Source: Desulfovibrio sp.
GTDB taxonomy: Bacteria; Desulfobacterota; Desulfovibrionia; Desulfovibrionales; Desulfovibrionaceae
Direction: 5' to 3'
Assembly: GCA_031276785.1 (NCBI GenBank)
Contig: JAISMK010000100.1
Span: 1 to 36,885 of the forward strand
DNA: 36,885 nt
Shown piece by piece: positions 1 through 12,029 of this stretch; the stretch's first letter is position 1; every line of letters starts with the position of its first letter. A program made the translations under genes and the position numbers. The notes beneath the pieces are model-generated. The model made no database searches and was not told where the DNA came from. It saw only the letters and a list, made by a program, of their open reading frames with translations.

Positions 1-47
<47 letters not shown>

Positions 48-170
48 CCACAGTTCAGCCTTTTATGGGAAGATGCGGCAAGAGGCAAGTCCCGCCCACG
101 CCCCGGAGCGAGCCGGGAAGCGCGCTTTGCGAATTTCTTGGGCTGCGGGATAAGCCGCTCATAATGAATT

Positions 171-3868
<3,698 letters not shown>

Positions 3869-3911
3869 ACAGCCGCTTAACCTTGCAGCGTAATGCTACA
3901 GGCGCAGTATA

Positions 3912-4244
3912 CTATGTTCCGCTCGGGTTTGCATCATAAAAGAATGGGGAAGGGGGAATTTTTCCGGATCCGGAGCAGGGGACGGGGAGGAGGGCCAGGG
4001 GCAGGACTTCCCGCAGGCTGTCCAGAAAGGCGAGCATTTCCTTTTCCTGGTGGGGGGAAAAGCGGATCTGCGCCACTGCCGCCCGGCGGTCCACTACGGT
4101 CAGGAGGCCGAGATGGTCCTCAGCCTCAAGAGCGTAGCGCAAAAGGTGCATTCGGGAAGGGTGCAGGCGGCAGTACAGGCGGGTGGACTCTCCCGGCGGA
4201 GGCAAAAGGCGGCCGGGGCGGCGGGCGTCGCGCGCCGCGCTCAT
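3912..4244 (-). CDS. DUF4911-type small protein
   Basis: This is a 110-residue protein of unknown function. The centre (about residues 20-80) resembles the DUF4911 family of Desulfovibrio-group bacteria: a short strand-rich start (RLYCRLHPSRMHLL), then LEAEDHLGLLTVVD and FSPHQEKEMLAFLDSL. The N-terminus is Arg- and Pro-rich and the C-terminus is a low-complexity Pro/Ser tail. Its ATG overlaps the stop of the upstream methylthiotransferase gene by four bases (ATGA), so the two are probably translationally coupled. That makes a role linked to the tRNA modification gene possible, but this is only inferred from position. No signal peptide or membrane segment is visible. Confidence 0.75.
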   Translation of the reverse strand: MSAARDARRPGRLLPPPGESTRLYCRLHPSRMHLLRYALEAEDHLGLLTVVDRRAAVAQIRFSPHQEKEMLAFLDSLREVLPLALLPVPCSGSGKIPPSPFFYDANPSGT

Positions 4245-5677
4245 CCCCCCGCTCCTGTCCGCGCGACCATCAGGGCATTATGTTCAAGGCGCACGGGCCG
4301 CACCGGGACAATCTCCAGCAAGGGCGCCGGGCCTTCTTCCAGACGGCATTCAATGTAGTATTCGTTCATTCCCCGGACAGCTTCCTCTCCTTTCTCCGCG
4401 GGCCGGTGCCTGTGCTCAAAGACAACCCGCACCACAGGCAGGTTAAGCTGGGCCGCGAGAAAGGCCTCTTTTTTTCTTCGCGCCGTCTGCCGCAGCAGGG
4501 AGGCGCGGCGTTTCTTCTCCTCCGGCGGCACCTGTCCGCTCAGGACGGCGGCCGCCGTGCCGGGCCTTGGCGAATAGGAAAAAACATGGGCGTAGCTTAG
4601 GGGCAGGATGCGGCACAGGGCCAGGGTTTCCTGAAATTCAGCCTCTGACTCCTCCGGAAAACCGGTGAGGATGTCCGCACCCAGGCCGAAGACAGGCCGC
4701 AACCGCCGCAGTTTGTCCAGAAAAGAGGCCGCAGCGGCCGGCTCATAATGATCCCGGCCCATGCGCCGCAGGACGGAAAGACTGCCGCTTTGCAGGGAAA
4801 GATGCAGGTGCGGCGCCGGCAGGCGGCACCGGGCCAGAACATCCAGGGCCTGCTCCGTCAGTTGCGCCGGGTCCAGGGAGCTGACGCGCAGGCGCGCCCG
4901 GCCCGCCCAGCGCGGGGCCAGGGCCTCTTCCAGCAGTACCAGCAGATCCCAGAAGTTACCTTTCCTTCTCCGGAAGGAAGCGCAACTATACTGGCCCAGG
5001 TTGACCCCGCTCAGGATGATTTCCCTGAAGCCGGCCTTCAGCAGGCGCCCGGCCTCGGCCAGGATTTCCTCCGGCGGCCGGGAGCGGGCCGCTCCCCGGG
5101 CGCGGGGCACGATGCAGTAGGCGCAGCCTCTGGAGCAGCCGTCCTGAATTTTCAGCACGGCCCGCGAGCGGTTATAGCCGGCAATGCGCAGATCAGGGAA
5201 GGGGGCGAATGGCCCCGCATCCTCCCGGAGGAAGGAGCCAGGCTGGAGAGATGCCAGGGGCTGGCGGGCGAGGAGAGGCTTGCGGCGCTGCCCGATGATC
5301 CGGACGGGTCCGGGCAGAGCGGAGAATTCGGCCGGCAGGGCCTCGGCTGCGCAGCCGGCGAGGAACAGCAAGGCCTTCGGGGCTGTCCGGCGCAGCCGGC
5401 GGGCGGCGCTCCGAGCTTCGGCAACGGCCCGTTCCGTTACAGCGCAGGTGTTGATCAGCAGAACCTCCGCCTCCTCCGGCCTCTCTGTCCGCGTCCAGCC
5501 CCGGGCCAGCCAGGCTTCGGCCAGGGCCTGGGATTCATATTGGTTGACCTTGCACCCCAGAGTGGCCAGAAAAAAACTCCGCCCCTGCTCCGGAAATAGG
5601 GGTCCGGCTGTCGCTGTTTTTTCATCCCTGCCCTGTTCGCTCACGGTGTTCCCTTTTTCCCGCCGGGCCGATTTCAT
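4241..5677 (-). CDS. mtaB: MtaB-like tRNA methylthiotransferase (radical SAM)
   Basis: The protein belongs to the UPF0004/radical SAM methylthiotransferase family; MtaB members add a methylthio group to t6A37 of tRNA. In its 478 residues, the N-terminal domain has LGCKVNQYESQ near residue 40 and NTCAVTERA near 75, supplying cluster cysteines. A further Cys occurs in LAGCAAEAL. The radical SAM motif is DGCSRGCAYC near residue 180. LQSGS and ADILTGFPEE follow, typical of the TIM-barrel part, and the C-terminal region sits where a TRAM domain is expected. The start ATG overlaps the stop of the NlpC/P60 gene by four bases; a GTG at 5644 is the alternative. MtaB is preferred over MiaB or RimO from the LGCKVNQYES form of the first motif. 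The gene is the middle member of a three-gene operon. Confidence 0.85.
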   Translation of the reverse strand: MKSARREKGNTVSEQGRDEKTATAGPLFPEQGRSFFLATLGCKVNQYESQALAEAWLARGWTRTERPEEAEVLLINTCAVTERAVAEARSAARRLRRTAPKALLFLAGCAAEALPAEFSALPGPVRIIGQRRKPLLARQPLASLQPGSFLREDAGPFAPFPDLRIAGYNRSRAVLKIQDGCSRGCAYCIVPRARGAARSRPPEEILAEAGRLLKAGFREIILSGVNLGQYSCASFRRRKGNFWDLLVLLEEALAPRWAGRARLRVSSLDPAQLTEQALDVLARCRLPAPHLHLSLQSGSLSVLRRMGRDHYEPAAAASFLDKLRRLRPVFGLGADILTGFPEESEAEFQETLALCRILPLSYAHVFSYSPRPGTAAAVLSGQVPPEEKKRRASLLRQTARRKKEAFLAAQLNLPVVRVVFEHRHRPAEKGEEAVRGMNEYYIECRLEEGPAPLLEIVPVRPVRLEHNALMVARTGAGG

Positions 5678-7068
5678 TTTGAAACTGCTCCAGACAGAAA
5701 AACAAGGCGTTCCATGCGATCCAGCAGGCTGTTGGGGCTGGCTATGTCCGGAAGATCCGCGCCGGGGCTGAGGCCGGTGACGCAGGCTTTGCCGATGACG
5801 GCCCGGCTTTCGCCGTAGCGGTCTTGGGGATCCGGCCCGCGCAGTCGCAGTCCCCAGAAAGTGTGGAAGATGACAGGTTCGCCCTGATGCCGGCCCAGGT
5901 ACAGGGCAATGTGTCCGCGTAGCCAGATAAGGGAAAAAAAGGGCACGGCCCTGGCCGCGATGTATTCCTTTCTGGCCGGAGCATCCAGGCCGCCCAGATC
6001 CTCCGTCCGGCCCGCCTTGCCCTGCCCGGCGGAGTTGCGCGGCAGCCAGAGGCCGAAGGGAAGAAAAAGATCCCGGATCAGGGAGGAACAGTCCCGGTTT
6101 TCCAGCAGGCCTCCCCAGCCGTAAGGCTGGCCCAGCATGCCGTTACCCACCCGGGCTATCTTTTCCGGAGTCAGCGGCAGGGGAAAGGGCTCGGCCGCGC
6201 CGGGAGGCGGAACCGCCTCGGCCGGCCGGGCCTGGCCTCCGTCCGCGCGCCGGGGATACAGGATGGCCGGCGCCGCTACTCCCGCGCCGCAAGCGGCAGC
6301 CATAGGGAAGAGGGCGCCGGTATGCCCGATAACAGGTTCCTCGCCCTCTCTGCCGCGCAGTGCTACCTTGTCCCGCACCAGGACGGCCAGGGGCCGGGAC
6401 TGCCAGAGCCGCTCAAAGTCCGCGTCCACCAAGGCCGTATCGCGCAACGGCAGCCAGCCGGATGAGGTGGAGGTTTCCGCCAGAACCCACAGGCCGTCCC
6501 GGGAGAGGTGGGAAAGGAAGAGAGGGGTGCCGGCCCACAGGGCACTATGCTGAAAATAATCAAATGGGTAGCCCTCTCCGGGGAGATCCGGGTCCAGGAA
6601 ATAGGGCCTGCGGCTGGGCATGGCCCGCAGGCTGGTTGCGCACACGGTAATGGCGTGGGCGGCCAGACTGGGAAAGTCGGTAGGCCGGGCGTTGTCCTTC
6701 AGGGCGGCCCAGTCTTCGGGGGGAAAGGGGCGGAGATTTTCCCCAAAACCAGCCTCCCGGCGCAGGGCGAAGGTATCGGCCAGGGATCGCTTAAGCCCGG
6801 TGGAAGGCGCCTTTTGCCGCCAGGGGGCGAAAAAGGCCTTCCTGGCCCGCTCCGCCAGCAGATCTTGTTCCTTCGGGGCCAGCAGGCTCTTGTCCCATCC
6901 GGCCTGCCGCGCATAGACGGTCAGATCCTGGGGCAGGCGGACAAGATCGGAGCAGATCCGGCTCTCCGGCATGGCGGCCGGGTAGCGGCCTTTTTCCGCC
7001 AAAGGGCCGCCGCAGGCCGCCAGGCCCAGACAGAGGCCAAAGATCAGGAGGTGGGGGGCTAAGATCAC
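5674..7068 (-). CDS. NlpC/P60 cell-wall peptidase lipoprotein with SH3b domains
   Basis: This is a probable periplasmic murein peptidase (C40 family) that cleaves peptide stems of peptidoglycan. The 464-residue protein starts at GTG and has a short hydrophobic signal ending in the lipobox LAAC, with Cys19 as the lipid anchor. An N-terminal NlpC-associated region and SH3b-type repeats fill about residues 30-270. The catalytic domain follows, with the nucleophile in NRDCSSLIRD near residue 325 and the catalytic His in RGHIALYLG near 385; HTFWGLRL lies just after. The layout matches the structurally known D. vulgaris NlpC/P60 lipoprotein type. It is the first gene of the operon with mtaB and the DUF4911 gene. 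The Shine-Dalgarno is weak, but the signal peptide supports this start. Confidence 0.9.
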   Translation of the reverse strand: MILAPHLLIFGLCLGLAACGGPLAEKGRYPAAMPESRICSDLVRLPQDLTVYARQAGWDKSLLAPKEQDLLAERARKAFFAPWRQKAPSTGLKRSLADTFALRREAGFGENLRPFPPEDWAALKDNARPTDFPSLAAHAITVCATSLRAMPSRRPYFLDPDLPGEGYPFDYFQHSALWAGTPLFLSHLSRDGLWVLAETSTSSGWLPLRDTALVDADFERLWQSRPLAVLVRDKVALRGREGEEPVIGHTGALFPMAAACGAGVAAPAILYPRRADGGQARPAEAVPPPGAAEPFPLPLTPEKIARVGNGMLGQPYGWGGLLENRDCSSLIRDLFLPFGLWLPRNSAGQGKAGRTEDLGGLDAPARKEYIAARAVPFFSLIWLRGHIALYLGRHQGEPVIFHTFWGLRLRGPDPQDRYGESRAVIGKACVTGLSPGADLPDIASPNSLLDRMERLVFLSGAVSK

Positions 7069-7114
7069 GGTCTTTATCCAAGGGAGCGTTGCACCGCCAG
7101 AACAATTTCACTTT

Positions 7115-7207
7115 GAGATTGTTTAAAAAATAACGCATATCCGCCAACATTTCAAGGCGGAGGTTTTCATCCGGCGTATGGACGCGCTTCAGGTTCGCCC
7201 CGCTTGC
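7115..7207 (-). pseudogene. Possible C-terminal fragment of an M20-type peptidase
   Basis: Read on the minus strand, this stretch encodes GANLKRVHTPDENLRLEM followed by LADMRYFLNNL. The VHTPDENL part resembles the conserved H(S/T)PDER segment near the C-terminus of M20 dipeptidases of the PepD type. The fragment begins exactly where the 127-bp repeat (7208-7334) ends, and it runs into a smaller repeat half (AACAATTTCACTTTGAGATT, 7101-7120). It may be the leftover of a gene truncated by repeat insertion or deletion. The similarity is short and was judged by eye. Confidence 0.35.
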
Positions 7208-7334
7208 TAGAGTAGTTTAACTTTGAAAAAGTTGAACTACTCCGCAAAGATTTGCTTGCAAATCCTTGCCGTGAAATGCTTGCAGGCGAGCTTTGCTCGC
7301 CATCAAGCAAGCATTTCAAACGTAAAATGCTCTA
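7208..7334. repeat. Family A repeat, 127-bp three-hairpin form (copy 1)
   Basis: On the plus strand this reads TAGAGTAG ... ATGCTCTA. Hairpin 1 has arms GAGTAGTTTAACTTT and AAAGTTGAACTACTC. Hairpin 2 pairs GATTTGC with GCAAATC. Hairpin 3 is a long stem with GAAATGCTTGC / GCAAGCATTTC outside and GGCGAGC TTT GCTCGCC at the tip. The right end supplies the TAG stop of nodT. Two other copies of exactly the same length occur at 18921 and 23962. Confidence 0.9.
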
Positions 7335-8705
7335 AGGCCGGCTCTCCTTTTCCCATCCTCCCCCCAGAGCCTTGATGAGGCCGACGGCAGAGGCCAGGCG
7401 CCGGCCTTCCAGCAGGATTACGTTGCGCTCATTGAGCAGGAGAGTGGCTTGGGCGGAAACCACCTGAAGATAGGTGGTCATGCCCCCTTCATATTGGGAC
7501 AGGGCCAGATTCAGAGCGCGCCGGGCGGCCTCGGCCGCCCGGCGCTCGGCTTTGGCCTGTCCGGCCAGAAGATCCAAGGCGGAGAGGAGGTCCTCCACTT
7601 CCGCGAAGGCCGTCAGGACGGTCTGGCGGTAGGCGGCCACGCTGGCCTCGTAATCGGCCCGGGCGGCCTCGTTGTCGGCCAGGCGTCTGCCGCCCTGGAA
7701 GAGGGACAGGGCCGCGCCGGGACCCAGAGACCAGACGGTGAGGGGAGAAAGCGCCCAGCCCGCCGCTTCGGCGGAGCGGCTGCCGCTTAGGCTGAGGGTG
7801 GGAAACCAGGCGGCGCGGGCGATGCCAATCCGCTGGTTGGCGGCGGCCACCCGGCGTTCGGCTGCGGCTATATCCGGGCGGCGTTCCAGCAGGGCGGCCG
7901 GCAGCACGGCGGGAATGGCGGGAAGAGCGGCGGATAGGCGGCCGTGCGCCAGGGAAAAGGCGGCTGGAACCTGGCCGCAGAGCAGGGCTATACCGTGTTC
8001 CAGAGTCGCGCGGTCCCGCCGGACGGCCAGAAGTTCGGACTCGGCGCCGGCCAGGCGTGCCTCGGCCTGAGCCACGTCCGCCGGAGTGATTATGCCTCCC
8101 CGGTACTGGTTCCGGGTGAGGCGCAGAGCCCTTGCGTAGGCCCGCAGGGTGGATTCATAGAGGGCCTCCTGCTCGTCCAGGGCGCGCAGTTGGAAATAGG
8201 ACTGGGCCAGTTCCGCCTGGGCGGACAGGCGCAAGGTGGCGAAGTCGGCGGCGGCGGCCTGGGCGTCGGCCCTGGCCGCTTCCAGAGCGGGCAGGGAATT
8301 CCAGAAGCTGATTTCCCACTGGGCGCTGATCCCGGCGGATGCTGAGGAGGTGATGGGACCGCCCTCCCGGCCGCTGCGGGTATAGGAGGCCGGAAGGGAA
8401 ACCCCGGGAAAAAAGGCGGCCCTGGCGGCCATAATCCGGGTGCGGGCGCTGCGCAGGTTGGCTGCGGCCTGGGCTATATCCTGGTTGCCGGCCTCCAGGT
8501 AGTCCATCAGGCGGTTGAGGTCCGGGTCGGCAAAGGCTCTCCACCAGGGGCCGCGTTCCCTTTCGTCCGCCGGATCGGCGGTTTTCCAGCCCTCTTTGAA
8601 GGCCGGGGGCAAGGGTTGCCCCAGATCCGGAACGGCATAGTCAGGGCTAAGGTTAACGCAGCCTGCCAGGAACAGACAGAGCCAGAAGAAGAGGGCGCGT
8701 TTCAT
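7332..8705 (-). CDS. NodT-family outer membrane efflux lipoprotein
   Basis: This is the outer membrane channel of a tripartite RND efflux system. The 457 residues start with a signal and lipobox (LFLAGC, Cys16), followed by the family start VNLSPDYAVPDLGQPLPP. Two outer-membrane-efflux repeats follow, with long alpha-helical stretches; LERRPDIAAAERRVAAANQRIG near residue 270 is typical of NodT/OprM proteins. The start ATG overlaps the mdtC stop by four bases (ATGA), so it is the last gene of the mdtB-mdtC operon. Its TAG stop lies in the first three bases of a 127-bp repeat. The NodT assignment is secure; the exact substrate is unknown. Confidence 0.93.
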   Translation of the reverse strand: MKRALFFWLCLFLAGCVNLSPDYAVPDLGQPLPPAFKEGWKTADPADERERGPWWRAFADPDLNRLMDYLEAGNQDIAQAAANLRSARTRIMAARAAFFPGVSLPASYTRSGREGGPITSSASAGISAQWEISFWNSLPALEAARADAQAAAADFATLRLSAQAELAQSYFQLRALDEQEALYESTLRAYARALRLTRNQYRGGIITPADVAQAEARLAGAESELLAVRRDRATLEHGIALLCGQVPAAFSLAHGRLSAALPAIPAVLPAALLERRPDIAAAERRVAAANQRIGIARAAWFPTLSLSGSRSAEAAGWALSPLTVWSLGPGAALSLFQGGRRLADNEAARADYEASVAAYRQTVLTAFAEVEDLLSALDLLAGQAKAERRAAEAARRALNLALSQYEGGMTTYLQVVSAQATLLLNERNVILLEGRRLASAVGLIKALGGGWEKESRP

Positions 8706-11700
8706 GAGGGACTCTCGGGAGCGGGCCTGTGGAGGCGCCGGGATGAGGGACCTTCCGGGCCGGACCGGCCTGCCGGGGCGCCGGCGGCGGCCAGGCGGGC
8801 GGGCAGGGAATCGCGGGAGAAGCGGTCCAGAAAGAGGTAGATCACAGGAGTGGTATACAGGGTCAGGAGCTGGCTGACCAGGAGGCCGCCCACAATGGTG
8901 ATGCCCAGGGGGATTCTCAGTTCCGCGCTGTCCCCTCTGCCCAGGATCAGAGGCATGGCGCCGAGCATGGCGGCCAGGGTGGTCATCATGATGGGTCGGA
9001 AACGGAGCAGGCAGGCCCGGTGGATGGCTTCGGCGGCGGAAAGGCCGTGGGCGCGGCGGGCGGCTATGGCGAAATCAATCATCATGATGGCGTTTTTTTT
9101 GACAATGCCGAACAAAAGAAGAATGCCGATAAAGGCGATTACCGTCAGTTCCGAGCCGAAGGCCATCAGAGCGAGCAGGGCGCCTACTCCGGCCGGAGGC
9201 AGGGTGGAGAGAATGGTCAGGGGATGGATCAGGCTTTCGTAGAGAACGCCCAGGACCACATACAGGGTCAGGACGGCCGCGAGGATCAGCAGGGGCTGGC
9301 CGCTGCCGGCTGAGGCATAGAGACTGCTTGCGCCCTGAAAGCCGCCTTGGATGGAATCGGGCAGGCCGATGGCGAAAAGGGCCTGGCGGATGCCCTGTTC
9401 GGCGTCGGAAAGGGAATGCCCCGGCAGGAGATTGAAGGAAATGGTGGCGGCGGCGAACTGTCCCTGATGGGAAACGGAGAGGGCCGTCAGGGTCGGTTCC
9501 TGATGGGAAAAGGCTGTCAGCGGTATCAGGGAGCCAGCGGCTGCGAGCTGGCTTGAGGAAGAGGCCGCGTTGCCGCTGATGCCCCGGCCTGACCCGGAAG
9601 CCAGCAGATTGGCGCGGGTGTCGGAGCGCAAAGAGGAACCGCCAGAGGGCACATAGAGGGCGTGCAGGTCTTCCGGACCTTGGAGGAAGGATTCTTCAAA
9701 ACTCAGAACAACCCGGTACTGGTCGGCGCCGGTGTGGATGGTGGAGATGAGGGTTTGGCCGAAGGCCAGGCCCAGAGCGTTGTCCACCTGCTTCTGGCTT
9801 ATGCCCAGGCGGGCCAGAAATTCCCTGTTGACCTGTATGGTGGTTTGCAGGCCGCGCGTCTCCTGATCGGAATTGACATCCGCAAGGCCGGCGACGCCGC
9901 GCAGGGCCTCGGCGGCCAGAGGCGCCCAATGCCGGAGCAGCGCCAGATCCTCCGACAACAGAGTGTATTGGTGGGCCGCCCGGGTACGCCTTCCGGTCAT
10001 GCGCAGATCCTGCATGCCTTGGAGAATGAGGGAGGCTCCGGGCACGGCCGTGAGGTCGCGGCGCAGATCGTTGATTACTGATTCCGTGGTTCCGGAGCGT
10101 TCCTTAAGGGGCTTAAGGGTAATGAAGGCCATGCCGAAATTGCGCTGGCCTCCGCCAGTAAAGCCGCCCACGGAGGCGACATCGGGGTGGGCGCCGACAA
10201 TGCGCATGAATGTTTCCAGCTTGGGGCGTAGAGCCTGGAAGGAAATGCTCTGATCCGCATGGATGAGGCCGAGGATCTGCCCAGTGTCCTGAGTGGGGAA
10301 AGATCCTTTGGGCACAACCAGGTAGAGGACGATGTTCAGTCCCGTGGTCAGCAGAAAGGCGGCCAGGGTCAGGCGCCGGTGCCGGAGAACCACGGCCAGG
10401 CTGCGGGCGTAGGCCTCCTGCAGGGAGGAAGGGAACCTTTTCCAGAAGAGGATCAGCAGCTGTCCGATCCGGACCGCCCGGTTTCTTTGCGAAAGGGGCG
10501 AAGGGGCCGGGGGGGCCGCGTCTCTGCGGCGCAGCAGCCGGGCGCACATCATGGGCGTGGTTGTGAGTGAAACCAGCAGGGAGGCCAGGACAGCGGCCGT
10601 CAGGGTGACGGCGAATTCCCGGAACAATCTGCCGGGAGCTCCCCCCATGCCCAGAATGGGTATGAATACCGCCACCAGGGAAAGACTGATGGACAGCACG
10701 GTGAAGGCCACCTCCCGGCTGCCCCGTAAGGCGGCCCGGCGGGGAGGCAGGCCCGCTTCCACATGGCGGACTATGTTTTCCGTAACCACTATGGCGTCGT
10801 CAACCACAAAGCCCGCCGCTATGGTCAGGGCCATGAGGGACAGGTGGTTCAGGCTGAAGCCGGCCAGATACATGACTCCGAAGGCTCCCATCAGAGAAAC
10901 CGGCACGGCCACGGCCGGGATGACCGTAGCCCTCCCGTTGCCCAGAAAGAGGAAAACCACCAAGATAACCAGGCACATGGCCAGGAACAGGGTTCTTTGC
11001 GCCTCGCGCAGGGAGGCGGCGATGGAGGGCGCCCTGTCCATAATGATTTCGAAATCGGCGCTTTCCGGCATCCAGGCCCGCAGGGCTGGCAGGGACTCTT
11101 TGACCCGCCGGATGGTTTCAATGATATTCGCGCCCGGCTGCTTGTACAGGATCAGCAGCACGGCGGGACGGCCGTTGGCATAGCCCATGTTGCGCGTATC
11201 CTGCACCCCGTCCGTGACTTCGGCCATATCCGAGAGCCGCAGGGCCGCCCCGTTCCGGTAGCGCAGAATCAGAGGAGCGAATTCCGCCGCGGTGCGGAGC
11301 TGGTCATCCGCCTCCACGAACCACTGGGTCCGCCCGTTGTCCAGAATGCCTTTGGGACCGTTGACATTGGCCCCGGCCACCACGGCGCGCACCTCCTCCA
11401 GAGAGACGCCCTGACCGTTCAGGCGTCCGGGGTGCGCGTTCACCCGCACGGCCCGCTGGGAGCCGCCTCCGGCAGACACCTGGCCCACTCCGTAGATCCG
11501 GGAGAGCTTCTGAATGAGGACCGAAGAGGCGATGTCGTACAAGGCGCCCGGCTCCAGGACATCGGAGGCCAGTCCCAGGACCATGATTGGGGCGTCCGCG
11601 GGATTCATTTTCCAATAGGTGGGGTTTGAAGGCAGAACTGGCAGCCTGGCCCGGGCCGCGTTTATGGCCGCCTGCACGTCTCTGGCGGCGCCGTCGATGT

Positions 11701-11998
11701 TTCGATCCAGATCAAAAAGCAGGATAATCCGTGTGCTGCCCTGGCTGCTCTGGGAGGTGATTTCTGTGACTCCCGAGATGCTGCCCAGACTCTGCTCCAG
11801 GGGCGCGGCCACGGTGGCGGCCATGGTTTCCGGGCTGGCGCCGGGGAGAGATGCCTGGACCATGATGGTGGGAAAATCCACCTGGGGCAGCGGGGCCACC
11901 GGCAGGTGGACAAAGGCCGCCAGCCCGGCCAGGGCCAGGGCCAGAGTCAGTAAGGTCGTGCCCGCCGGGCGGCGGATGAAGGGCGTGGACAGAGTCAT
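8702..11998 (-). CDS. mdtC: RND multidrug efflux transporter, MdtC-like
   Basis: This is an inner membrane proton-driven exporter. The 1098 residues are laid out as in MdtC: first membrane helix, then LPVAPLPQVDFPTI, SLPGASPETMAATVA and ANVNGPKGILDNGRTQW. The TM4 proton-relay motif [14 protein letters not shown] is near residue 400, and a second transmembrane half starts near 880. MdtC works as a heteromultimer with MdtB, which is encoded 31 bases upstream. It is longer than the usual 1025 or so residues; part of the excess is a Ser/Gly/Ala-rich insert around residues 780-822 in the periplasmic domain, before GSLIPLTAF. The C-terminus also carries an extra Pro-rich tail. The start is ATG 11998, with AAGG upstream. 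Confidence 0.93.
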   Translation of the reverse strand: MTLSTPFIRRPAGTTLLTLALALAGLAAFVHLPVAPLPQVDFPTIMVQASLPGASPETMAATVAAPLEQSLGSISGVTEITSQSSQGSTRIILLFDLDRNIDGAARDVQAAINAARARLPVLPSNPTYWKMNPADAPIMVLGLASDVLEPGALYDIASSVLIQKLSRIYGVGQVSAGGGSQRAVRVNAHPGRLNGQGVSLEEVRAVVAGANVNGPKGILDNGRTQWFVEADDQLRTAAEFAPLILRYRNGAALRLSDMAEVTDGVQDTRNMGYANGRPAVLLILYKQPGANIIETIRRVKESLPALRAWMPESADFEIIMDRAPSIAASLREAQRTLFLAMCLVILVVFLFLGNGRATVIPAVAVPVSLMGAFGVMYLAGFSLNHLSLMALTIAAGFVVDDAIVVTENIVRHVEAGLPPRRAALRGSREVAFTVLSISLSLVAVFIPILGMGGAPGRLFREFAVTLTAAVLASLLVSLTTTPMMCARLLRRRDAAPPAPSPLSQRNRAVRIGQLLILFWKRFPSSLQEAYARSLAVVLRHRRLTLAAFLLTTGLNIVLYLVVPKGSFPTQDTGQILGLIHADQSISFQALRPKLETFMRIVGAHPDVASVGGFTGGGQRNFGMAFITLKPLKERSGTTESVINDLRRDLTAVPGASLILQGMQDLRMTGRRTRAAHQYTLLSEDLALLRHWAPLAAEALRGVAGLADVNSDQETRGLQTTIQVNREFLARLGISQKQVDNALGLAFGQTLISTIHTGADQYRVVLSFEESFLQGPEDLHALYVPSGGSSLRSDTRANLLASGSGRGISGNAASSSSQLAAAGSLIPLTAFSHQEPTLTALSVSHQGQFAAATISFNLLPGHSLSDAEQGIRQALFAIGLPDSIQGGFQGASSLYASAGSGQPLLILAAVLTLYVVLGVLYESLIHPLTILSTLPPAGVGALLALMAFGSELTVIAFIGILLLFGIVKKNAIMMIDFAIAARRAHGLSAAEAIHRACLLRFRPIMMTTLAAMLGAMPLILGRGDSAELRIPLGITIVGGLLVSQLLTLYTTPVIYLFLDRFSRDSLPARLAAAGAPAGRSGPEGPSSRRLHRPAPESPS

Positions 11999-12029
11999 GC
12001 CCGGAGCGCCTTGGGAGCAAAGGCCATGC

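Noticed and set aside
7208-7334. The 127-bp repeats as ordinary rho-independent terminators
   Set aside because: No T-tract follows any of the stems on the gene strand; termination is possible but not shown by the sequence.
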